Positions 1 to 10,776 of a stretch of DNA of 64,000 bases are shown piece after piece; position 1 is the first letter of the stretch, and each line of letters opens with the position of its first letter. The notes below the pieces were generated by a model. It was given only the letters and a program-made list of their open reading frames with translations. It did no database searches and had not been told where the DNA came from. The DNA is from Heligmosomoides polygyrus polygyrus (lineage: Eukaryota > Nematoda > Chromadorea > Rhabditida > Heligmosomidae). Made by a program: the position numbers and the translations under genes. Location: contig OX377203.1 of NCBI GenBank assembly GCA_947396885.1, forward strand, positions 6,138,001 through 6,202,000. Direction: 5' to 3'.

Positions 1-23
1 AAGGCAGTTTCTTAGAGAAGGAA

Positions 24-1244
24 AGAGGAGTATTCTAAGGGAGCGCCAAAATAACGAGTTGAAGCTTTAATCAACAAATATCAGCAACATATACTTACAG
101 AAACATCATGTCCGATCGGTTTTAAAGTAGCCTCCCTTGGTGCGAATGCAGAGTGCGAAACGTTTCGGGAAACTTTCTGCTGTGAGCCGCAGGTCATCAG
201 GAGACAAACGGTCCCACTCTCGGCGCAAGGATTGCTTTAAGGACTCAAGACTGCGGTGACGTTTCGCACAGGCCCTGGGCTCCAAAATCTGCCACACGCT
301 GTAGTCCATCGGGATCAGGTCTGGAGAGTTTGGGGACCATTCCTCAGATGTCATAAAGTCCGGGAAGCCGGCCTTGCACCACTCCTGCGTGTTCTTTGCT
401 CTATGCGCTGACGAAGACTGCTCTGTTGAAACGTCCAATGCGTGTTGTCGAAGTGCTGTCGAGCCCAAGGAAGGACCACAGCCTCAAGAAGGTTTCACCG
501 GTGTACACCTTGGTCAAATTTCACTCCTCGGTCCACGAAGCACAAGGGTGTTTTGCCGCTGGCGCAAATTCCACCCCATACCATGACCGATTGTGGATTT
601 TGGCAGTGTTCAACGATGGAGGTTTCCGGAGCCCTTGCGGACCAGATCCTCTTATTTTGGCGATTGCGCGCCTGCTCCACGGTGAACAGCTTCTCCTCTG
701 TGAAGACGATCCGTTCTTATCCTTGACCTGCCACCCGCACCCTTATTTGGCGACACCGAAAGAGCCGTTCGCGCAAGTTCTTGTCCGTTAGAAGCTGAAC
801 CTTTTGGGTCCTGTAGGGCTTCGAACCTAGTTCGTCCCTGACTATACGACGCACTGAAGAGGGGCTGATACCGATGTCTCCAGCGATTCTCCTGGAAGTC
901 TTGAATTTCGGTCAAATCGCTTCTTGATGATTTTCCGTATTCGGGAGTGTAGACGTCCTTGGCCTGGACGGCCACCTTCATAGCCTAGCTCCTGCACCGG
1001 ATTATTGCTTTGGAAACAGTCATTTGAGCGACACCGAGCAAACGAACGATGTCTCTCTGACGCACTTTTCGACGATGGAGTTCCAAAACGGCTCCAAATT
1101 GAACTCGGAGAAAGCTGACCAGTACAAAAAGAGGAGCAGAAACAATTGGCGCCATTGTCGTAGTGTTGCGGTTTGATGCGATTGCACAGGAAAGCACCAA
1201 ACTCTTAATCCGTTACTTCGGCGCACCCTTACATCCACACCCTG
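24..1244 (-). mobile_element. maT-type (Tc1/mariner superfamily) transposon relic
   Basis: The right end carries CACCCTG (minus-strand terminus CAGGGTG) followed by AAGGGTGCGCCGAAG. The left side carries the related AAGGGAGCGCCAAAATAACG, so the two ends form a diverged terminal inverted repeat. The outermost left bases are eroded, so the left limit is approximate. The interior encodes a broken transposase on the minus strand. The length of about 1.2 kb suits the family. Confidence 0.7.
106..1200 (-). pseudogene. maT-like transposase, frameshifted
   Basis: A DDD transposase that would cut and reinsert its own element in the nucleus, now spread over several minus-strand frames. The N-terminal part (about 985-1200) has a helix-turn-helix-like stretch (RQRDIVRLLGVAQMTVSKAI). 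The central part (495-720) contains the block VMVWGGICASGKTPLCFVD. The C-terminal part (106-465) reads HRAKNTQEWCKAGFPDF then SPDLIPMDYSVW, which holds the third catalytic Asp of the DD37D type. The first catalytic block reads FTEEKLFTVEQ where family members have Asp-Glu-Lys, so the first Asp appears to be Glu. The second Asp (QQDxAPAH motif) is not recognisable. Frames change near 470 and again between 700 and 980. This is dead sequence. Family assignment is from recognised motifs, not a search. Confidence 0.75.
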
Positions 1245-1466
1245 TTCGGTAATAACGTTTAGTCAATTTCTTCGTGGCAGCTAAATGCTAACCCTATTGG
1301 GTAGGATTGACGAAAATCCATGATCGAATATCATTCGTGATTGAAAGCGGAGTTTAGGAAGTTGCTACACTCATGTGGAGAGGTTAAACCACTATGTTTC
1401 GGTGTATGTATTAGGATGGGAAAAGTCTCTTTACACTTCGAAAATTTTTCACCGCACTAGCCAATA

Positions 1467-2010
1467 TTGATTGGGAAGCTTTCAAGAGCGTCGAAGAAGT
1501 TGCGAAGAAGACGAAGAACGTCCGACTCCGTGCCCACCTATTCGACTCCACTGTTCTTCCTGTCCTAACATACGCTTCAGAGACCTGGGCTATACGAAAG
1601 CAGGATGAACACGCGATCAGCGTCGCACAGTGTGAAATCGAGAGGGATGCTCGGAGTGACACGTGTCACGCAAGTTAGAGAAGGCCTCCAAAGTTCCCCG
1701 AAGAGCTTCGTCAACGTTCGAAGATCAGAGACGCTGTCTTGTGGGCCAAGTTGTTGAAAATTAGGTGAGCCGGCCACGTAATGCGCTTCGCAGAGAGGCG
1801 TCACTGACTGGATTCCGCTGGACGTCAAAAGGAACCATGACGCCCACCAACGCGTTGGTCGGACTTCTTCATGAAAGCTCTGAACGAACGATGTGACGCT
1901 CTCCGTGTGCCTCGAGGGAGGAGGAGCTATTGGAGCACTTTGGCACGGTACAGGGACGAATGGAGACGTCGTCGGTGCTCACTCGAGCAACTCGGTGTTA
2001 GGTGATACAT
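1467..2010 (+). mobile_element. RTE LINE 3' fragment, degenerate
   Basis: Plus-strand copy of the C-terminal coding region of the RTE element described at 30609-34063. It starts in the [19 protein letters not shown] region and runs to a GGTGATACA tail remnant. Several small deletions break all frames, and the last part before the tail is shortened. The 5' truncation is typical of incomplete reverse transcription. Confidence 0.8.
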
Positions 2011-2196
2011 CTGATTTACTTCTTATGTTCAAGCGTCATCTATGGTTGCCTAGTCTCTCAGGAATATCCTACTTCATGGTCAGTGGAGTTGAGTGTTGGC
2101 TGCCACCGTAGAAAGCGTTACATCAGCCCAAGGAGGAAGTTTGTGTGAGAAGATCTGTGACTGCAGCATTCTCGCCTTACTTAGAATACTTTGTCC

Positions 2197-2368
2197 ACAG
2201 GACGGATTCTCAACCATTCTGACATAACTTAACAGAGAATTCACAGCGGAAAACTTAGATAACGCGGCCTATCGCTTACTATATCTCTTGATAAGCCGCG
2301 TGATCTGAGTTTTCCGCTGTGAATTCTCTGTTGCAGTAATGTAAGTCGTTGATGATCCCGCCTCCTGG
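2197..2368. mobile_element. Small foldback MITE (ATTCATCAACGACTTACAG family)
   Basis: Contains a perfect 24-bp inverted repeat (2231-2254 and 2309-2332) beginning AACAGAGAATTCACAGCGG. An inner GCGGCCTATC/GATAAGCCGC pair lies inside it. The outer ends resemble GGATTC...GTCGTTGATGATCC. Related ends recur at 9350, 11250, 17190, 18110, 46935 and 54368. No coding capacity. Confidence 0.65.
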
Positions 2369-3040
2369 TTGATTTCAAGTCTGAATAAACGGCTTTGAAG
2401 GAAGTCGAGGAGATGTTCATAAAGTAGCGACGAGCTTCTGACACCTTCTTCACATTGGGAAAACGCTAGCGTTCTTATGTATGAGCGGCACCGAAAGGCT
2501 TTCGTAACTTAGCCACAGTATCCCTGCAAATGATGGACGACCAAGTGGTGGTGGTGGAGACGAGAGGAACCGCCAATAAGCGGCCGCTAATCGCTCCGAA
2601 TTTGTTACACCGCTCAGCGGAGCGGCGGCTAGGATTCTGCCGAAAGCGCCTGAAAAACGGCCCACTAGTCGCGAAATCTGCAAGGCATATGGTGTTTGTT
2701 CGTACGGTGGAGCTCACACAGCCAGCGATGCTACTTTCTCCTTTCCAACTTGTCGCCTTCGGCCTGGTAGTCGTTTTGCTGCTTTGATCACTTTATGTAG
2801 GCCACTCTGTCTCTTGGAACCTTACTGGAAAGATCACAGTCATAGAGCTCGGCAAAAAAAAACTCAAGCTGATCTGTGGAAAGGGACCTATAGCACTTTG
2901 TGTGCTTTACAAATTCGCACTAACAGACCAGACCGACTGGTGTATGGGTTACATGCCGCTGCGCGATGTTTTTTTTTTTAATGTGTAAAAATCTTACTCC
3001 ATGCGCGACTCGAGCTCACTTCCTATAGGGCGCGTCTGTT
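2369..3040. other. Unassigned intergenic sequence
   Basis: No recognisable gene. Reading frames of 77-85 codons around 2450-2790 overlap on both strands and show no family motif. A GC-rich patch lies at about 2570-2660 and a T9 run at about 2967. Confidence 0.4.
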
Positions 3041-3110
3041 AGGTTGTCCCATAAGTCTTCGCCTTTTTTTCAACGATTCACTGCAGATTTTTTTCTTCCT
3101 AATCGGGAGG
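3041..3110 (+). repeat. Terminal fragment of the TTAGGTTGTCCCATAAGTC foldback
   Basis: Begins TTAGGTTGTCCCATAAGTC and continues through the CAACGATTCACTGCAG block, which matches the ends of the element at 3292-4055. Only one end is present. Confidence 0.65.
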
Positions 3111-3235
3111 GGCCTTCCAAAGCACCTATAATGAAGGCTGTGGGACACATCGCCGGAGACTCACAACATTGGCGACTACGGAAAGGGACTATGTGTTGAG
3201 ATATCCTTCACTCCTTCCTGACTAGAAATGAAGAA

Positions 3236-3291
3236 ATAAAGGATAAAGGAGGGCGTTACTCAATCCTTTTTGGGATGCGCCACGCATTCTA
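3236..3291 (-). repeat. tRNA-derived SINE, 3' fragment
   Basis: Carries the minus-strand SINE 3' end (ATAAAGGATAAAGG tail side, then TGGGATGCGCCACGC). It stops exactly where the 3292-4055 element begins. Confidence 0.7.
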
Positions 3292-4055
3292 TTAGGTTGT
3301 CCCATAAGTCTCCGCCGTTTTTTTTTCAACGATTCACTGCAGATTTCGCCGGCGGTCTCTTGCATAGCGCTGCATAGCTTTCGAAAGAGAATGATCTGCT
3401 CTATCAGAACATTTTTCTTTTTTCATGAATTTTGTCAATTTTTAGATCGTTGAAATGAATGTGTGTCGCGTTTATTGATTTCTTTTGAATATCAACAAAA
3501 TGCCAAAAAGCGAAAAACCGTCTTCACCACCAGCTCCTTCTCCTTCTTCAGTTGTTGATATTCGACAGAAATCAGCGTGAGCCAATAAACGCGACACAAA
3601 TTCTTACTGAGCAAGACATCCTCTGCCAAACGACATATGACACCAAGCAAAAAAGTCCAACCACAGAACCGGAGTTTTGGTAAAAATTCGGACGGAAAAG
3701 TCGGACGTCCCAATTTGATGGCCTAAAAATCAATAAAGGGCAAGTGAGAAAATAGGACTAACACATATTCTTGTAGCACAGAACATTGTCTTCCAAATGC
3801 TATAAAAAACTGCGCAAAGAATTACAACCCAAGCGGAGAGAACAAGTGCGCCAATGGCTACTTTTTCACTTTTTCACTTTTTTCTTGAACGACCTATAAA
3901 TTGACAAAATTCCTGATGAAAAAAGAAATGCAATATATGTTCTGATAGAGCAAATCATTCTCTTTCGAAAGCCATGCAGCGCTATGCAAGAGCCCGCCGG
4001 CGAAATCTGCAGTGAATCGTTGAAAAAAACGGCGAAGACTTATGGGACAACCTAA
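3292..4055. mobile_element. Mariner-type foldback MITE with long inverted arms
   Basis: The ends are TTAGGTTGTCCCATAAGTC and its complement, flanked by TA (3290-3291 and 4056-4057). The arms remain inverted-repeat for roughly 170 bp (CAACGATTCACTGCAG, GCATAGCGCTGCAT, CTTTCGAAAGAGAATGAT in both). A second, inner inverted pair (GTGTCGCGTTTATTG versus CAATAAACGCGACAC, with TTGATATTC/GAATATCAA) lies at about 3462-3600. There is no transposase, so movement would need a mariner enzyme in trans. Confidence 0.75.
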
Positions 4056-4433
4056 TAAATCGTATGCACCAATTTCACTTCCAATTGGATACATTTCATA
4101 TCAAATTGGACACTCCTCCAAGCAGCATTGACGGCTTTCGAAAACAAGCTCAACATCTTAAAAATCGGGAAACTCCTTCAGATTACATTAGCCCCACTCC
4201 GAAAAGATTAGAAAAAATTAAAATTTAATTAGAAAATTTTTTCAAGAACAACCTTCATTGAAATTTTTTATTACAGCTGCCCCAGTAAGTGGTGAACACA
4301 CTGTTGGACATTTTAAGAAACTTTTTTTTTTAATTTTTGAGAAAAATGAATGGAAGCTGGATATAATATGCAGAAAAAGAGCAGTTTCTTAGAATAAGAC
4401 AATAAATTCAAATTTTTTATTTAAAATAAGTGG

Positions 4434-4731
4434 GGCTTGTGTAGCGCAGTAGGAGGACGCGGCGGCTGTCGCATGCACTTGATACCACGTTACTGGTTCG
4501 GACTTCCCGGCCAGGATCAAGCTTACCATCCCTCTGGAGTCAAAAAAAAGAAATAATTTTGGACTTGTCTGGGAAGGATAGGGCGCTGACTTGTTCATTG
4601 GCTGGCCACCGCAAGTCATTGTATGGCCAAATACAAAACGCATTCATGTCGCCTCCACGACATCCCGTAGAAGTAGAATGCGTGGCACATCTCAAACAGG
4701 ATTGAGTAATGCCGTCCCTTATCCTTTACTC
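4434..4731 (+). repeat. tRNA-derived SINE
   Basis: The head contains a box-A-like TGTAGCGCAGT and a box-B-like GGTTCGGACTTCC, as in RNA polymerase III tRNA promoters. The body contains GGACTTGTCTGGGAAGGATA and GCCACCGCAAGTCATTGTA. The end is a CCTTATCC-type tail. It sits in the left arm of the palindrome, and a short A-rich insertion interrupts the middle near 4540. Confidence 0.8.
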
Positions 4732-4907
4732 TTTATACTGCTCCAGTACATCGCGATTTTCTTTTGTCTTTGCTTTTTCGTTGAGAACATTAGGTTTTCA
4801 AACAAATATAGAATTAAGATGGAGTTTTGAGAAAAAATAGAAAACTTTAAAACTGAGAAAACAAATCAACAGTGTTGTATTGCAGTTTTACCATCTTACT
4901 CCTATAA

Positions 4908-5190
4908 GGACAAAGAACGGCGTTGCTCAATCCCTTTTGGGATGCGCCACGCATTCTACTTCTACGGGATGTCGTGGAGGAGATTTGATTGCGTATTTGG
5001 CCATACAATGACTTGCGGTGACCAGCCGATGAACAAGTCAGCGCTTTATCCTTTCTAGAAACGTCCCGTATCTATCCACCGACCCCGGAAAAATGGAAGG
5101 CTTATTGGCCTGGGCGGGGAATCATAACCAGGAGTCTGGTATCGGGTACAAGCGAAAGCCGCCACGTCCTCCGACTGCGCTACGAAACCC
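4908..5190 (-). repeat. tRNA-derived SINE
   Basis: Minus-strand copy of the same family in the right palindrome arm. It has CACGCATTCTACTTCTACGG, TGACTTGCGGTG and the head CTCCGACTGCGCTACG. It has diverged from the left-arm copy. Confidence 0.8.
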
Positions 5191-5652
5191 ACTTGTTTTA
5201 AATTAAAATTTGAATTCATTGTTTAATTCTAAGCAATTGCTGTTTTCTGCACATTAAGTCAAGCTTATATATATACAAGCCCAACTTACTTTAAATTAAA
5301 ATTTGAATTTATTGTCTTATTCTAAGAAACTGCTTTTTTTCTGCATATTATGTCAAGCTTCCATTCATTTTTCTCAAAAATTAAAAAAAGTTTTTTAAAA
5401 TGTCCAACAGTGTGTTCACTACTTAATGGGGCAGGTGTAATAAAAACTTTCAATGAAGGTTGTTCTTGAAAAAATTTTCTAATTAAATTTTAATTTTTTT
5501 AATCTTTTCGGAGAGTGACTAATGTAATCTGAAGGAGTTTCCCGCTTTTTAAGATGTTGAGCATGTTTTCGAAAGCGTCAATGCTGCTTGGAGGAGTGTC
5601 CAATTTAGTATGAAATGTATCCAATTGGAAGTGAAATTGGAGCGTACGATTT

Positions 5653-6448
5653 TCAAGTCGGTTTCCACACTTTTCGAATTAGACACTCTTCTAAGCTAGC
5701 AAAGACTTTCGAAAAATTGACACTTTTAAGTCGAAGTTACCCTTTTCCAAGGTGAACTACAGATTTTTCAAAATGGTTGTTCAAAGGAAATTTGTTGTTT
5801 GATGTTTTCTTCGAAATATTTAGTTCAGCTGCCCGAATGAGCAATTTTGAATCATTGAATGAAATTTTTGCTTTTAAAGAAAAACAAACTACAATTTCCC
5901 CAAAACGCAACAAGGCAGCAATCATATAGCGTATTAAAAGACTAGATCGCGCCATTCACTCGAAAAGCACGTCGCAATTTTTAATTGATTGATAGTGTAA
6001 ACGCTACTTACATGAGGCATTAAAGCGAGGGTGTATGTGTTCTTAATGGTTTTTGTTGTCGTTCACAGAACTCCATGCAAACAGAAATTTTGCCGCCAAT
6101 CAGATAAAAATTGCGACGTCTTGGACGAGGGTATGGCGCCATCTTTCTATTAGCTCTATCGCTTTCTTGCTCCTAAAAACAACATTTAAACCACCGCTTT
6201 TTCTGTCACTAATTTTACCCAAAACATGAATTTTATAAAATTTTATGCAATTTGTTTGTGCTTATTGGGTGGGTGAACTAAAACTTCAAAAAATCATACT
6301 AAAATTTTTCTTGGAAAAAATTATTTTAACCCTTATGGAGAGTTTTTTCTTTAATGTAGAAGAAGCATTAAAAAATATCCAATTTGCTTCGGAAAGTGTT
6401 AAAATCGATTTAAAAAGTACCCAGTTTGGCGTAAAGATATATATTATA
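5653..6448. repeat. AT-rich dispersed repeat; part shared with 58.7-59.05 kb
   Basis: No gene. 5898-6125 (AACGCAACAAGGCAGCAATC ... ATTGCGACGTCTTGGACGAG) is a diverged copy of sequence flanking the MITE at 58797-58999. The remaining AT-rich sequence carries the recurring AAA-GTCCAATTTG-type motif found throughout the window. Confidence 0.5.
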
Positions 6449-7361
6449 TTAGGGAGGGAAGGGGGGCAAAAGTAATGAGACAAAATGAAAAAAATCTTTA
6501 TCTCTCTATAACTCAATTACAACTCAACGATGCTGAGGAATGTATTTGCCATTAAGGGCAAGGACCTTGCTGCCATCGCTCAGAAAACTTCTTGATTCCA
6601 TTCTTCCAGAACTGCTTGGGCCTGGTGTTGATCAACTGCTCGACATGTTTGTCAAGGACTGCTTGGGTTCTTGTGTCCCTTCCGAATAGGAAGTCCTGTA
6701 GGCTCAAGTAGTAGTGGTAGTCGCATGGAGAGATGTCCAGCGAATACGGTGGGTGAGGCATGTGAACGTAGCCCAGCTAGCCAAGCTTACCCGTGGTTAC
6801 TTGTTCCCGATGGGGTGCGGCGTTGTCGAAGAGGAGGAACTGCTTGAAGCGCTGCGAATGAATAAGAGCGAGTCGCCGGCCCATCTCTTCTATTTCGTTC
6901 ACCATGGCCTTGGAGTTCATCGTAGTGCTCTTGGGAAACAGCTTCCGGTAAACCTGTTCACGGGCGCAGACCCAAAAGCTCCAAAAGTGCTTCTCGCCGT
7001 GAACATCTCGCCGAACGAAGGTCGGTAACAGGTCACCAGGCCTCACCCAGACTCGCTGCTTGGCAGGGTTAAGGTAGAAGACGTACTTCTCATCTTGCGT
7101 GAATATTGAGCCCAGGCTGCTCGGGGTTGGGAATTGGGGGAGATTTGTGCGACACAGGTCGACTCGTCAGACCGGGGTTTCGGCATGAGACAGGCTGGGG
7201 TTTTGGCATGCTTCTGGAAAGGGCAGAAGTGGTAACTTCTCAGATGGGCTTCAGTAGGTAGCATACAAACATACAAATACGATAAGCACAAAACCAGACT
7301 CCAGCCACGAGATCTATGGAAACGGCATGGGGTGTCTCATTACTTTTGCCCCCCCCCCTAA
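6449..7361 (-). mobile_element. Internally deleted mariner (copy 1)
   Basis: The ends are TTAGGG...GGGGGGCAAAAGTAATGAGAC and its complement (GTCTCATTACTTTTGCCCC...CCCTAA), with TA on both sides. At 913 bp it is shorter than a 1.2-1.3-kb mariner. It retains the catalytic half of a transposase but has no N-terminal DNA-binding region. The copy at 40434-41323 has the same architecture. Confidence 0.8.
6552..7110 (-). pseudogene. Mariner transposase, C-terminal part only
   Basis: All three DD34D blocks can be read on the minus strand: FTQDEKYVFYLNP near 7090, LLFDNAAPHREQ near 6830, and SLDISPCDYHYYLSLQDF near 6725. The spacing between the last two Asp residues is 34. An in-frame TAG near 6778 replaces the Gln codon seen in the second copy. 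The HTH region expected upstream is replaced by unrelated sequence up to the terminal repeat. The product could not bind its own ends, so this is a non-autonomous derivative. Confidence 0.75.
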
Positions 7362-7480
7362 TATATGCGAGTCTTCGCCGAATTAGTTTTAATTTTTCTA
7401 GGTAAGTCCGAAAAAGAATTCGTGAACTCCGTGAGAATTGACTACTTTTGCCACGTTATCTATAAGGAAATAGGAAAATA

Positions 7481-8760
7481 CAGGGTGGCTCCTACTTATT
7501 TGCTCGTAGTTTATTGCTAATAACTCCAACAAAAAACAACAGTTGTACAATCTGATTCAATTTCGATATAGAGCAATGTCTAACAATCATTCACTCGAGA
7601 AGATCTTTGAAATGAGCTCCTTTGCAGCAATACAGGCCTTCGGTCTCTTCTCCACCGACATCACTGTCTGCCGCAGCAAGGTGACGTCGATATCGTCCCA
7701 CGCCTTCTGAAGTGAAGCTTTGAGAGGGTTCAAACCTTGGCGACTCTTCGAGGAGGCCTTCTGCTGCAAGTAGCCCCACACAGCAAAATTCATCGGATTC
7801 AAACCAGGCGAGTTAGGTGGCCAGAAGTCCTTCGTCCAGTAGCCAGAGAAGTTACTCTCGCAGAATGCCAGTGTGGATCTCGCAGAATGAGCAGGTGCCC
7901 AGTGCTGTTGGAGCACGCATTGGCCACTGACAACATTTTCAGCAACTCAGGGGAGAAGAACATCGCGCAGGATCTTTTCTTGGCAGACTTCAGCGTTGAT
8001 TTTCACTGAACGGTCGACGAAAACCAGAGGTGTCTTCTTGTCCAGGGTAATGTCAGCCCATACCGTTACAGATTTCGGAAAAAGAGTCCTGTTGAGAGAA
8101 GGACGTTGAGAAGACCTGTTTCTGGATGGAGGCAGCAACTGACGCTGATTCTGTGAGTTGTCTGCCACTTCAATGGTAAAAATCTTCTCATCCGTCCAGA
8201 TGACGTTTGACAAGCGGCCCTGCTGGATCTCCTTCAGCAACAACTTGGATTTTTCCAACCTAATCTGCGAGGCAGCTTCCATAAGTGCTCGTCGGTGATA
8301 AGGACGATAACTGCGAAGCCCAAGATCCTGTTTGACGATCCTCTGTATTGTTCTGCGGGAAACCCCAAGGTCTACAGCCATCCGCATCATGCCGACTCCA
8401 TTGTTCCGGTCGATTCTCTTTCTGATGACCTTTCGAAGGCGGAGAGTGTTCACAGTACGTGGTCTGCTAGATCTCTTCCTCGGTTCGACCGTATCTTCCT
8501 CTCTGTACTGCTGTTGGACTGTTCCAGCAGAAATTTGAAGTCGTCGAGCGATCTCTGCTGCAGAATGTCCTTCGTCGGCGAGATGAGCGATGGTGGAACG
8601 ATGTGGTGAAGCTTTCATTGTCGAAGGATTGAGTGTATCACACGCTTGGTTTTTGAGCATACTTCCCCCATTCAAGAAAAATCCTAATAATTGATCTCCC
8701 GCCATTTTCAACAATACTGTAGCGGTTTGAATTTCGCGCTAATAATTAGGGGCCACCCTG
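7481..8760 (-). mobile_element. maT-type transposon, nearly full length
   Basis: Termini CAGGGTGGC(T/C)CCT are inverted at the two ends and flanked by TA (7479-7480 and 8761-8762). The total of 1280 bp is the expected size for the superfamily. One transposase reading frame fills most of it on the minus strand. Confidence 0.85.
7587..8714 (-). pseudogene. DD37D (maT-like) transposase with nonsense codon and lost catalytic Asp
   Basis: The first 255 codons (8714-7947) hold an HTH region (HSAAEIARRLQISAGTVQQ), a second HTH-like stretch (RMAVDLGVSRRTIQRIVKQ) and the first catalytic block NVIWTDEKIFTIE. A TGA at 7947-7949 interrupts the frame where the family usually has Trp. The same frame then continues through 7587. 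Downstream the second block reads QQHWAPAHSAR (His for Asp) and the third reads NPMNFAVWGYL (Asn for Asp). The spacing of 37 residues between them identifies the DD37D type. It is therefore inactive three times over, although the frame is otherwise kept. The N-terminal limit is uncertain: a methionine at MKASPHRS is a plausible alternative start. Confidence 0.8.
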
Positions 8761-9349
8761 TACAATGCGCCTTATACCCTCACTTTTCGACTTTTGAGCC
8801 AGAGTTCATCATGCGTAGGCGGCTACAGGGAAAATCTCTGGTATGCTCTAAATCTTGCCTTTTTTTCTGGTTTCCCTGCTGAAAAAAAATCGGTGGATTT
8901 CTTCACTTTGTTGACAAAACAGGAAGCACTTGTGCAAAGTTAAGTGAAAGCCTTCGAATATCGGTGAAGCCCTGGGGGACAACCGGCGTGTTCGTGTCGG
9001 GCGGAAGCCGTGTGTGTGTGTGTCTTCCGCTTTGATACTTGTCCTCCAACGAGCTCACCGAGGGCTTCGTCGAGGGCTTTCTCTAATTCCGTCTTTGCCA
9101 AGTAGGGTTTGAATTGTGTGTGATCGGACGGACTGCAATTACTCTCGCATATTGGCGCCACGAGTTCCGTCTCTCCTTGAAATCCTAAGAGTCAGTCCTC
9201 ACTTCTTCCTGAAGAATTAATAATTGCCGAATTTCTTTGGTTTTTGAGCTGATTTTTTTTTGCTAAAAAACAATTCAGATCAGTTTTCCTATCTATAGGG
9301 CACAAGAAGTCGGCATCAACACTAGTGCTTCTAGCACTGGTGCCCTTCA
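8761..9349. other. Unassigned; short GT run
   Basis: No gene recognised. A minus-strand frame at 8940-9161 (73 codons, LAKTELEKALDEALGELVG) matches no family I know. A short GTGTGTGTGT run lies at about 9010. Confidence 0.35.
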
Positions 9350-9398
9350 CCAGGGACGAGATTCATCAACTGCTTACAGCCCTCTAACGGTGAAAATA

Positions 9399-10675
9399 TT
9401 AGGTTGTAACGAATTAAATAGCACTGGCTCGCGCCATTTTTTGGCGCGTCTTTACGCGTTTGATCAAGAACAAACCGTAATATTTGGCATATCATTTAGA
9501 AGCGCAAACTTTGCTCTACCGGTGAGTACCAAATTTTCTATGTAAAAGTGGGAAAACTTTAGAGTTTTATTGACTTTTTTGCAGACGGACAGAAGGGTAA
9601 TCCGAGGCATTTACTTGTATGAATTCAAGCTGGGCACTACAGCTAAGGAGGCGGACGAGAAGATCAACGCCGCATTCGGTCAAGGATGTTCCACAATTCG
9701 GACGGCGTATCGTTGGTATCAGAAGTTCCGGAATGGAGATGAGAGCTTGGAAGGACATGAAGGTCGTGGGAGGCATAGTGATGTTGCTGAGGACAAGCTG
9801 AGAGATGTGGTAGAGGGGAATCCACACAAAGGTACCAGGGAGATAGCGAAGGTTCTTGGCGTCAGTCACAAGACAGCTGCCCGGCATCTGAAGGAAATTG
9901 GAAAGACCAAAACGCTGGAAAGATGGGTGCCTCGGGAGCTGTCTGAGGAGCAAAGAAACCGACGATATGAGATCTCGTCCGCACTGCTTCTACGGAACGA
10001 AACGGACCCATTCCTTGATCGCATCGTAACCTGTGACGAGAAATGGATAATGTACGACAACAGGCGACGATCGGCACAGTGGGTGGACAGCGATGAGAGC
10101 CCCAAGGCTTTTGCGAAGCCGGAATTGCACCAAAAGAAAGTAATGGTGACAGTATGGTGGTGTTCGCTGGGAATTATTCACCACAGCTTCCTCCCTCCCG
10201 GTGAATCCATCACGGCAGAGAAGTACTGCATTGAAATGAAGAAATGATGAAAAAGTTGAAGGATATCCGGCCGGCCTTGGTAAACCGAAGGCGAGTTCTC
10301 CTTCTGCACGACAATGCTCGCCCCCATGTAGCACGAATGACGTTGCAGAAATTGAATGAGCTGAGCATTGAAACTCTACCACATCCTCCGTTTTCTCCCG
10401 ACCTCTCCCCAACAGACTACCATTTCTTCAAGCATCTTGGCGACTTCTTGGTAGGGAAAATATTCAAATACCAACAGGATGCCGAAAGTGCCTTCGAAGA
10501 TTTCGTCAACTCCAGAACTTCTGATTTTTACTGGGATAAAAAAGCTTGTGTCACGTTGGCAAAGACGTGTAGAATCAGAAGGTTTTTATTTCGATCAATA
10601 AACTTGCCTACAAGCCGAGATATTAACTGTTTAAATTTACAGTGGTTTAGTGCCATTTATTTCGTTACAACCTAA
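9399..10675 (+). mobile_element. Mariner transposon, complete ends
   Basis: The ends read TTAGGTTGTAACGAATTAAA and, inverted, TTAGGTTGTAACGAAATAAA. TA target duplications lie at 9397-9398 and 10676-10677. The length is 1277 bp. It encodes one transposase on the plus strand broken by a single frameshift, so it looks relatively young. Confidence 0.9.
9570..10675 (+). pseudogene. Mariner (DD34D) transposase, one frameshift
   Basis: Reading from about 9585, the N-terminal half has the mariner HTH pattern (GIYLYEFKLGTTAKEA ... AYRWYQKFRNGDESLE), the WVPRELSEEQ linker and the first catalytic block TCDEKW. The open frame ends at 10247. The next frame starts at 10244 and supplies HDNARPH (second Asp) and SPDLSPTDYHFFKHL (third Asp, 34 residues later). 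All three catalytic Asp codons are intact and only a small indel near 10240 separates the parts. The protein is SETMAR/cecropia-like in style. There is no ATG near the expected start. TTTTTTGCAG at 9575-9584 and a GTGAGT at 9522 look like nematode splice signals, so the first residues may come from a short upstream exon or a trans-splice. Confidence 0.85.
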
Positions 10676-10776
10676 TACCACCAAATTCCCTATTATGACA
10701 CTCATTAACACCACATTTGACGGTATTTTCACTGTTAGAGGGTGGCACGCGGTTGGTGAATATGGCCTCAGCTTGG

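Larger units (their letters stand above)
4058..5652. repeat. Large palindrome with SINE in each arm
   Basis: The left arm (about 4058-4735) is the reverse complement of the right arm (about 4905-5652), with a short centre at about 4736-4904. Matching landmarks include TTGGATACATTTCATA, AAGATGTTGAGC, TTTCAATGAAGG and CAACAGTGTGTTCAC. Each arm contains one SINE copy (4434-4731 plus, 4908-5190 minus). The right arm carries an extra tandem copy of about 95 bp around 5190-5350 (TTTAAATTAAAATTTGAATT twice). The arms have diverged by small differences, so this is an old structure and not a simple assembly mirror. Confidence 0.75.
9350..10776. mobile_element. MITE interrupted by a mariner
   Basis: The left piece 9350-9398 (GAGATTCATCAACTGC, CCCTCTAACGGTGAAAATA) is inverted-repeat to the right piece at about 10676-10776 (TATTTTCACTGTTAGAGGG, TTGGTGAATATGG). 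The mariner at 9399-10675 sits between them, so the MITE is the older insertion. Confidence 0.6.
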
